NCBI GenBank assembly: GCA_000827265.1 | Contig: KN834868.1 | Coordinates: 5,984-20,338, forward strand | Direction: 5' to 3' | Origin: Collybiopsis luxurians FD-317 M1 | Lineage: Eukaryota > Basidiomycota > Agaricomycetes > Agaricales > Omphalotaceae | Length of the DNA: 14,355 nucleotides | In this document: piece after piece, positions 8,440 through 14,355 of the stretch | Layout: each line of letters opens with the position of its first letter | Numbering within the stretch: the first letter of the stretch is position 1 | Made by a program: the position numbers and the translations under genes | The notes under the pieces: generated by a model | Told to the model about the DNA's origin: nothing | What the model saw: the letters and a program-made list of their open reading frames with translations, nothing else | The model's database searches: none

Positions 8440-8445
8440 TTCGTT

Positions 8446-8683
8446 GCCCCACTCAACGCCGTTGCAGAGCCGTTAGTGTTTTGTTCTTGCATGAATTGTC
8501 ATTATACTTGGCTTATCAGAATCGCACAGAAAGTTGTGTCCAGGCTTAAAACGATTCAGGTAAAAACGACTGGCCAACAGTTGAAGTTTCGATAGTTCCG
8601 CTGGTTTGACATCTCATAAATACTTTCATTTATTGCCATTTTGCACCCAAATATATTTTCCGGTATTCGTTACAAGCCTTCTC
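8446..8683. other. Spacer between NIPA copy 1 upstream DNA and kinase-like gene 3' end
   Basis: No coding region is seen. It would hold the 3' end of the minus-strand kinase-like transcript and part of the upstream DNA of NIPA copy 1. AT-rich blocks near 8620-8660 could serve 3' end formation, but no clear signal is identifiable. Confidence 0.5.
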
Positions 8684-9977
8684 TTAGCAGGAAATGGACA
8701 TAACCATGAGTACAAGATTATCGACCTCAATGAACTTGAAAAGAACTGATATAAACGGAGGCTTCTTGACCTCGTAAAGCTGCCCTGCACCGAAGTCGAC
8801 AAGGTGTACCTTATCGATAGTCATACCCCCGGGTTTGAATTCGACGAGAACATTCAGGTCGAAATTGGACCACAAGTCACGAAACACAGCAATTGAATAA
8901 AAGTCTAAGGAGTGCGCACCCTCGATAAATGTGATGATTATGAGCGACTAAACCCACAGATTTACACATTAAATGCATAGTATCGAGTTGCAATTTCAGT
9001 CTTGTCCGTGCATCAGTCTTTTGCCACTCGGGTGTTTGGATCAGCGGTAAACCAGGCTTTTTTATCATGACGACCAAGGATGCCAGCTGACCCGGCTTTG
9101 CTCCCGCCAGAATCGCCGCCATCGAACTCGACACAGATACTGGGAGTGGAAACATACCAGCGTCTACATAAAGGTTGACAGTAGGATTAACCATTTGGAG
9201 CGCATGCACCTTTACGAATGCTTCCTGATCCGTTTCCTCGAGAAACTTAGCAACTAGTTCGGTAGCAAGGTGGGATTTATAATTCGAGGTGACAGTATAA
9301 ATTCCTAAGTTCTTATTTCCGGAATTGACGGCTGAGGAAAGGGGGGATCTGAGTTGAAGATTGGTTAGAGGGGAGGCTTGGATGGTATAATGTTTGAGCT
9401 CGATGTTGCGGAAGTGAGGTATGTGCACTGACCGAATTTACTCTTGACTTGCTCATTTGGCTTTACCGTATCGACGAGCTTTTGTTTGAGCCAAGGAGCC
9501 TATAAGTACGTGCAGGCGAAATTTTAGTTCGTATACGAGTTCAGAAGATGACTGAGCACAGATATGATAAGGTGAAATCGATATTCACACATTAAATGCA
9601 CACCTCGAATTTTGGCATACTCAGAACGGTCTTTGTTTGCGTCTGAGTTTTTTCACCACGGGCCATCAAGGTCGAGGCAGGCACTGCTGCAACATAAGGA
9701 ATCAGCTGAGTTACGACGAAAGCCAATCCAACGAGAATGGTCATGGAACGAGGCAAAGTCATTAGAGTGAGAGGGAGCATGAGCATAAACGTGACGATTG
9801 AACGGTAGCCTGAACTGGAGATAAATCCTGTTTCTGGGAGGTCAATGTTCATGTTAGCATTGAGAGAAGCAAAGCAATAGCTCGGGACTCACCTGGGCGG
9901 CTCAGATTTCGGGCTGAAACTTCTGTTAGTGCTCTCCGACCAGCGGAGAGAAGGGAATGCAGAAGGGAATGCATCAT
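8684..9977 (-). CDS. Kinase-like protein with secretion-like N-terminus (337 aa, five exons)
   Basis: Exons on the minus strand are 9893-9977, 9604-9833, 9433-9499, 8966-9376 and 8684-8904. The four introns (59, 104, 56, 61 bp) have GT..AG ends, and all phases join without a stop. Residues about 42-80 are strongly hydrophobic; from Met53 or Met59 they resemble a signal peptide (..PYVAAVPAS). Residues 147-187 look like a kinase N-lobe: glycine-containing GIYTVTS, VAK with Lys171, then QEAFVKVHAL, which could supply the helix-C glutamate. LVVMIKKPG resembles the hinge. The catalytic loop reads F272-R-D274-L-W-S-N, with Phe for the usual His and Asn one position early. LVDFGAG follows (DFG at 301-303), and the protein ends 34 residues later, without the usual C-lobe. 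It may be a pseudokinase or a divergent basidiomycete kinase-like family; substrate unknown. First-exon use is uncertain: MMHSLLHSLLSAGRRALTEV could equally suggest mitochondrial targeting. It is the only apparently intact complete gene here, lying between two NIPA pseudogenes. Confidence 0.62.
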
Positions 9978-10230
9978 CGAACGGATAGGTCTTTTAAATC
10001 ATTTTCTGGTAGCACCTTTATTGAGTTAATGAAACCCCGCTGATGGTTTTCCGTGTCCCTGCAGTGATAGCCATCCTGGTTACATCCCGGGTCTGCAAAT
10101 AGGCGAAAGTCTGCAGCCGGGAAACCTGGAAATGAATAGGTAGGACGCGACAGCTTGGTGGGGGCGGAAAACTGACGATGATAACAAGTCCTTTTCTTTT
10201 TCATTTGGAAAGAGCTGCAGCTCCTCTAAT
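9978..10230. other. Spacer upstream of kinase-like gene
   Basis: A 76-codon minus-strand open frame (9974-10204) is present but has no homology-like motif. It overlaps the proposed start and is probably fortuitous. The stretch likely holds the promoter of the minus-strand kinase-like gene; an A/T-rich caataaagg (minus strand, near 10020) is the only TATA-like motif noticed. Confidence 0.45.
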
Positions 10231-10287
10231 ATCTCGTTATACTTCAACACTAACTAGTACATCTTCGTCCGAGTCATGATCCATTGA

Positions 10288-12590
10288 GATCGACTACCTC
10301 CCTCTCCTTCTGCCACAAACTCACACTCTCATCCTGACCTGCATCTGTATTCCGTTTGGAAAACATCCTCTCCGATCTCCCTCTCAAAGACGACGAATAG
10401 CCATCCCCACCTGTCTCCACATCCAAGTGCGTATCAGTGCCTCAACGCCTCGCTGAACCTATCACGAGGGAATGACATCACTGTTACCGAGCTAGGATTC
10501 CCAGCAGTAAGTTATGACGCTAAATATCTCCCTAGAGTCTTTCTGACCCGGTTCCGCCCACGGTATCACCGGCCGAAAGTGCACTGTACGGGAGATTCTC
10601 CTGTCCCGGAGAACAAAGTGAGGGAGGATGGAGAGAAAGAATTTCCGAGTTTGGGGGTTCATTATCTGTGGGGCTTTCGCATAGAAGATCTATGGTGGTT
10701 GCTGCGGTTTTGGCTGGCCTTGCACATGGATAGTGACAGATACGAATCTGCATGAGCCGTATTTGGTAGTCCACATACGCCAAGGGACGTTACGGTCGCT
10801 CAAGGACCGTGTATTACGTCAGGACCGGCCCTAATTCCGCTCATTCCCGTGGGATGGTATCGATGGACGACGAGCTGCACATCAAACTTGATCCTAGTCC
10901 ATTGATTCGTTATTGTGCTGGCACTATACAGAAACGAGGCGTCATCTCTGCACGCAGCGCCGGTGAAAAAGAGAGCGAGCCCATCGATAAAGGGGGCGTA
11001 ACACAGTCGATACTATTCGGAATCGCTGTGATATTCCGTGCTGGTGCTGCTCCCTGGTGAGAGCCAGATCCCTCGAGAAGGACCGCACGGCACCATGGTA
11101 CCAGGCGGTAAAGTGCGATGCATTCCAGGTCGGCTTCTACCCTAAATTTGGCTCCTCCTCGCGCTCATGATACCATCGACGGTACCAAATGGGCCTCTTA
11201 AGGCACTGGTACCAGGATTGATCCTTCTCGTCGTTCGCGAGAGGGGGTCGAATTTGGTGGGATTCTTCCGGTAAACGTTGGGCATTTGTACGAACGTTAT
11301 ACCGAAGCAGACGGGGACGAAACCTATGACGAGAGCGATAACAGATGACGCGGAGGCCTTGAAACCTCGGGAGAGTACCTTCAGTGCTGTTAGTATTGGA
11401 AAAGAACACGATCGAGCAATGAACGTACGATGGTCACCAGGATGGAGAAATGTACCTGAAATGAAATAAGAAAAACCACTCACAAGCATTGAGTAGGGAT
11501 GACACACGGAGAGCATGCTATGCAGGCGAAACCGAAAGCAAACAACCATCCCCAACTAGTTCTGGGTTGGCCGACAAGCATTACGAATGAGTGGCCATGT
11601 TGAATAATGCCAGCAACACGTCACATTCAGATAGTGGGCTTTCATAGCTGGAAAAATCCGCTGTTAGCACATGGTCAAAAGGGCTGGGACTACGGGCACA
11701 TACTTTAGGAAGTAAAAACCACAATGCTCGAGCTGAAAACGGTCATGAGCATTCTGGCTCCAGGCGTTCCGAACAACTGGCACATATTGATGGCCAGCAA
11801 TATGACAATGAGAACCGATGCGTGCGCGAACAAGTCCGACGGGATGAATGGTTTTTTGCCCTTGATTTGACGGTACCTTCCGATGGGCGTGGAAGGGAGA
11901 ATCGTGATAGAACAGCGAACGGCGTACACAGTGTCGGGAGTGCCATTTAACGCTATGAGTACAGAGCTAATTGGGAGTTAGTCTGACATCGTGTTTGAGT
12001 GGTATGGGAACGCACGATTCATAACCCACATTCCAGCGGCCAAAAGTTGTGAGTCGTTCCTTTGGAGATATCGAGGAGAGCATAGCGCAAATTCGTAGCT
12101 GATTGTGCGTGTTGAAGAGCTTGAATGAGCTAGGATTAACAATCTTGGGTCAATCTGAATGGTGCTCGCATCAAAACTGAGCTACCCACAGCGACAGAAG
12201 TCTCTACAAAAGATCCACCCTCAGCAACAGATCGAACGCAAAACGAAATATAAACGCACATTGAGAGATCACCAATTGCCATTGCTAGAAGCCACCAGTA
12301 AAATTTTGAGAGAATCGTTCCATTGACAATGAAGAGCGTGGCTATAATTTCTGTTCGGAAATACTAGGGTGAGTTCGGTGAGTTGACCCCACATTCGATA
12401 TGGTATAACTTACCAACTTGGAATGACCATCATCTTTACTTGCTGCTTTGGCCTGGAGGCGGAACAGCCCTGTGTTGAAGACGAATGAAGAAGGCACTAT
12501 CCATGGCGAATAAGTTCCGCTATTCCAATTTTTCCAGTCTTGAGCCACCAAACTTGGAAACACCTTAGCAGCTATGATGCAGGATCGATA
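10288..12590 (-). pseudogene. NIPA/DUF803 magnesium transporter, copy 2, heavily decayed
   Basis: This is a paralogue of copy 1. Recognisable minus-strand blocks are SSFVFNTGLFRLQAKAAS (about 12420-12490; family FVFKKKGL), an intron, YWWLLAMAIGDLS (about 12265-12302), a decayed TPLG..EKLTFFG region (about 12040-12120), SVLIALNGT (about 11950), LFAHASVLIVILLAI (about 11800-11850), LKASASS-like FKASASSVIALVIGFVPVCFGI (11280-11375) and tail blocks VVHRYHPTG (about 10850) and ESPTDNEPP..QENLPYSA (about 10580-10680). Lesions: about 140 bp deleted near 11741-11750, removing the equivalent of copy 1 WYIFVCSMIGG..GDNQ plus an intron; a 5' splice site lost after the GLFN block with an indel frameshift (about 11590-11625); a changed donor near 12027; shortened tail. 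I see no start codon. It differs from copy 1 in its breaks, so the two decayed independently. Confidence is high for family and for pseudogene status. Confidence 0.82.
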
Positions 12591-12694
12591 CAGGAAAACA
12601 TCAAGAAAAACTTGAGAATAATGTAAAAAAGGTCGTTGTTCGGGCAATGTCGAATCCAACGTCAAGCCGTAAATCGGTCACGGGTCAAAGCCGT

Positions 12695-12708
12695 CCCCGG
12701 TCCGGGAT
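12695..12708. promoter_or_regulatory. Candidate CGG-N-CCG element upstream of NIPA copy 2
   Basis: This is an exact copy of the 14 bases at 8426-8439 in the corresponding upstream position of the second duplicate. The role is inferred from the CGG(N1)CCG symmetry and its survival in both copies. Confidence 0.35.
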
Positions 12709-12714
12709 CTCATT

Positions 12715-13599
12715 GACCCGCTCTGATCAGCGCCATCAGCGTTCTTGCCAGAACCCAACCCAAATTTGGCGCAGAGGTACGGGCTTCGAGATTATGAGGC
12801 GCAAGTCGCTCGAGCATGGATCTGCTTCATGTTCGAGTTAACTTTTAAATTTTCAACTTCTCGACGGCTGCAGGTACTACATCGAGACTTCGGGTGCGGT
12901 AGAGGATGGAGATATCTCTCATGATCTGCCGGTGATGTATATGAATACTCCCGTCAATGAGAATCTCTACTAGTGGTCTAGGTTATCGCGTGAGGTGATT
13001 GAATGCCCCATCGTTTTCAATCCAGAACCATCACTTGGCACGTTCTCCGCATAACACCGATGATTCAACTACTTGACTTCTATCTGCCACGCTCCGATTA
13101 GATACTTTGACCACTCGTTGGGGATTAAAATGACGTTTCTATAAACCATTTCCACTGTGGATTGTTTCCGTTTCCCCGATTTGCGAGGTACGACAGTGTT
13201 GGCAAGTACCAGATAAATCCCGCTTTCATTTTTCTTTTTTTTCTTCCGGTGTCGCTGCCCTATCTTCTTGCCGTCATTTTACATGCACGAGGTGCACCTA
13301 CAATTGATAGATGAGATCCGATGAAATTAAATACCAATTGCGGTATCTCCTACCCATGAAGAAGGCATGTCAACTCATATCTTGACAGCAAACTTTGTTC
13401 GGAATCTTTCATATACCGCATCGACATGATTACAGGATGTGTTGCTATATATGGACATGTATATCAAGTTGGGCCGACAAACCGGGTTAAGCTGTCCAGT
13501 TCCAATTAATCATGCAACAGCACGCACATCAGAATTGATCATGAGAACGTATCAGCTGTCAACCGCCAAAGTATAAAGAAAGACAAGCTGCAGCTGTAC
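12715..13599. other. Intergenic region and promoter of the STAND-like gene
   Basis: No coding region can be supported on either strand; the open frames are short and motif-free. The stretch has a pyrimidine-rich block (about 13225-13250) and ends in promoter-like motifs listed separately. The two flanking genes face away from each other, so it could be a divergent promoter region, although the left one is a pseudogene. Confidence 0.55.
13502..13578 (+). promoter_or_regulatory. CCAAT and TATA-like promoter motifs
   Basis: CCAAT occurs at 13502-13506 and TATAAAG at 13572-13578, in order and orientation suited to the downstream gene. The TATA motif lies only 22 bp before the first ATG (13600) but 76 bp before the second (13654), which favours the second ATG as the translated start. 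Confidence 0.45.
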
Positions 13600-14355
13600 A
13601 TGCCAACCTCTTCATCGAGTGCCACCATCACTATCATCACAGTGAAATCAACAATGCGCAAAACCGCTATCAAAGTCAAGAAATTCTTCGGAAAGAAGAA
13701 AAATCAAAAAGCTACACTGGCTGGGAATGTGGCATCGACTGGTGCCCCAGACTCTGGAACTGCATCGCAGGTACTTTCCACCTATCAATCCGACACAGGT
13801 CCTGAGCCTGGGGTTGGAGTGACCAGTCAGAGTGGAACTGCACCTTCTGCTCAACTGGCTGAACTGGGAACTGAATTGCAGGTATCTTCTACTAAGCTGT
13901 CTGGTTTAGGATCTGGGGCTGTAGTTGACACATTTGAAACTGTGTTGGGGGTCCTGAAAGAAGTTTCCGCACCTTTCACACCTTTGCAGGCTGCAGTAGG
14001 TGGCATTATCGAGTGCATTCACATTTACAAGGTCGGTTCTCAAAGTAATCAGTTTCAACTACTAATCACATACATTGTAATATAGAAAGTAGCCGGAAAT
14101 ACAGAGGCCCTTCAGGCTCTTGCAAAGGATCTAATCTCTCGCACAAAACTTATGCATGAACACTTAAACAGAGATGACATGGATGCATCTGAATGGATGA
14201 TCATCAAAGATTTGGCCAAGTAAGATAATCAAGTTCAGATAATGATATTGGCTACTCACTTTCTTGCAGCAAGCTGGATGGAATCAACAAGAGAGTCAAG
14301 AAACAGATGCAGAGTGGACTAAATTTTAAAAAGGTGGTTACAAAAGGACCAGGTA
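13600..14355 (+). CDS. N-terminal part of a fungal STAND/NACHT-type (NLR-like) protein, runs off window
   Basis: Three exons are visible: 13600-14031, 14086-14219 and 14270 onward. Introns of 54 and 50 bp have GT..AG ends and keep phase; 217 codons are seen. Residues 1-45 are Ser/Thr-rich, then strongly basic (KKFFGKKK). A Gly/Ser/Thr-rich linker follows to about residue 105. From FETVLGVLKEVSAPFTPLQAA through GGIIECIHIYK, EALQALAKDLISR and LDGINKRVKKQ there is a predicted helical region. It resembles the domain preceding NACHT in many Agaricomycete NACHT/WD40 or NACHT/TPR proteins, where helices such as VLKE..APF.PL..AVGGI and a later KCYR-type linker lead into the NTPase. STAND NTPases act as signal-sensing switches, but no P-loop is reached here, so that role is inferred. 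Met at 13654 (MRKTAIKVKK) is a good alternative start. Confidence 0.6.

Larger units (their letters stand above)
5713..8445 (-). repeat. Segmental duplication, copy 1
   Basis: This segment aligns along its length with 10231-12714 in the same orientation. The 3' edge of homology is visible as atctcattacacttcaa (5713-5729) against atctcgttatacttcaa (10231-10247). The 5' edge is visible as ccccggtccgggat (8426-8439 and 12695-12708). It carries a whole NIPA-type gene copy and the DNA just upstream. The edges are judged by eye. Confidence 0.75.
10231..12714 (-). repeat. Segmental duplication, copy 2
   Basis: This is the partner of 5713-8445 in the same orientation, with the kinase-like gene between them. 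It is shorter by a few hundred bases, mainly from deletions inside the transporter exons and tail. Confidence 0.75.

Noticed and set aside
9974..10204. 76-codon minus-strand open frame upstream of the kinase-like gene
   Set aside because: No motif, no splice link to the next exon, and it overlaps the proposed start region. More likely promoter DNA.
10809..11060. 83-codon plus-strand open frame
   Set aside because: It is antisense to the decayed NIPA copy 2 tail, where the minus strand carries the VVHRYHPTG block.
1..14355. tRNA, rRNA, CRISPR or bacterial operon features
   Set aside because: No cloverleaf-type B-box/A-box pairs, rRNA-like sequence or regularly spaced repeats were recognised. 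The many spliceosomal introns indicate a eukaryote.

Overview
This window looks like nuclear DNA from a filamentous fungus, most likely an Agaricomycete basidiomycete. The evidence is the many short introns (about 50-76 bp, GT..AG) that must be removed to join conserved protein blocks, a fungal-type NIPA magnesium transporter family, and a right-edge gene resembling the N-terminal helical domain of basidiomycete NACHT/STAND proteins. I cannot name the species.

Left third (1 to about 5700) is transposon territory: AT-rich, CpG-poor, with no intact gene. A decayed hAT DNA transposon (998 to about 4998) has matching terminal inverted repeats, an imperfect target-site duplication and a spliced but broken transposase. 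An ~804 bp non-autonomous inverted-repeat element (2724-3527), with its own 8-9 bp target duplication, sits inside one transposase exon. Taking out the insert and one duplication brings a conserved hAT motif back into frame. Retroelement (LTR-like) debris flanks the hAT element: the same 24-bp sequence occurs at 703-726 and, inverted, at 5597-5620.

Middle (about 5713 to 12714, all genes on the minus strand) is a segmental duplication. Two diverged copies of a NIPA (DUF803) magnesium transporter gene, at 5774-8345 and 10288-12590, are each broken by different lesions and read as pseudogenes. The first keeps a long run of splice-consistent exons. Between them (8684-9977) a five-exon model gives an uninterrupted 337-residue reading frame. 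Its protein has a hydrophobic, secretion-like N-terminal segment and a protein-kinase-like core with a DFG motif but an altered catalytic loop.

Right edge (13600 to end, plus strand): the 5' part of a gene whose product has a basic, low-complexity N-terminus followed by a helical domain like that found before the NACHT domain in fungal STAND/NLR-like proteins. It runs off the window, so the NTPase domain itself is not visible.

The genes do not form an obvious pathway. The arrangement is better read as a rapidly changing accessory region: nested transposons, a duplicated and decaying transporter, a kinase-like gene with an unusual active site, and an immune-receptor-like gene. No tRNA, rRNA or CRISPR array was seen.
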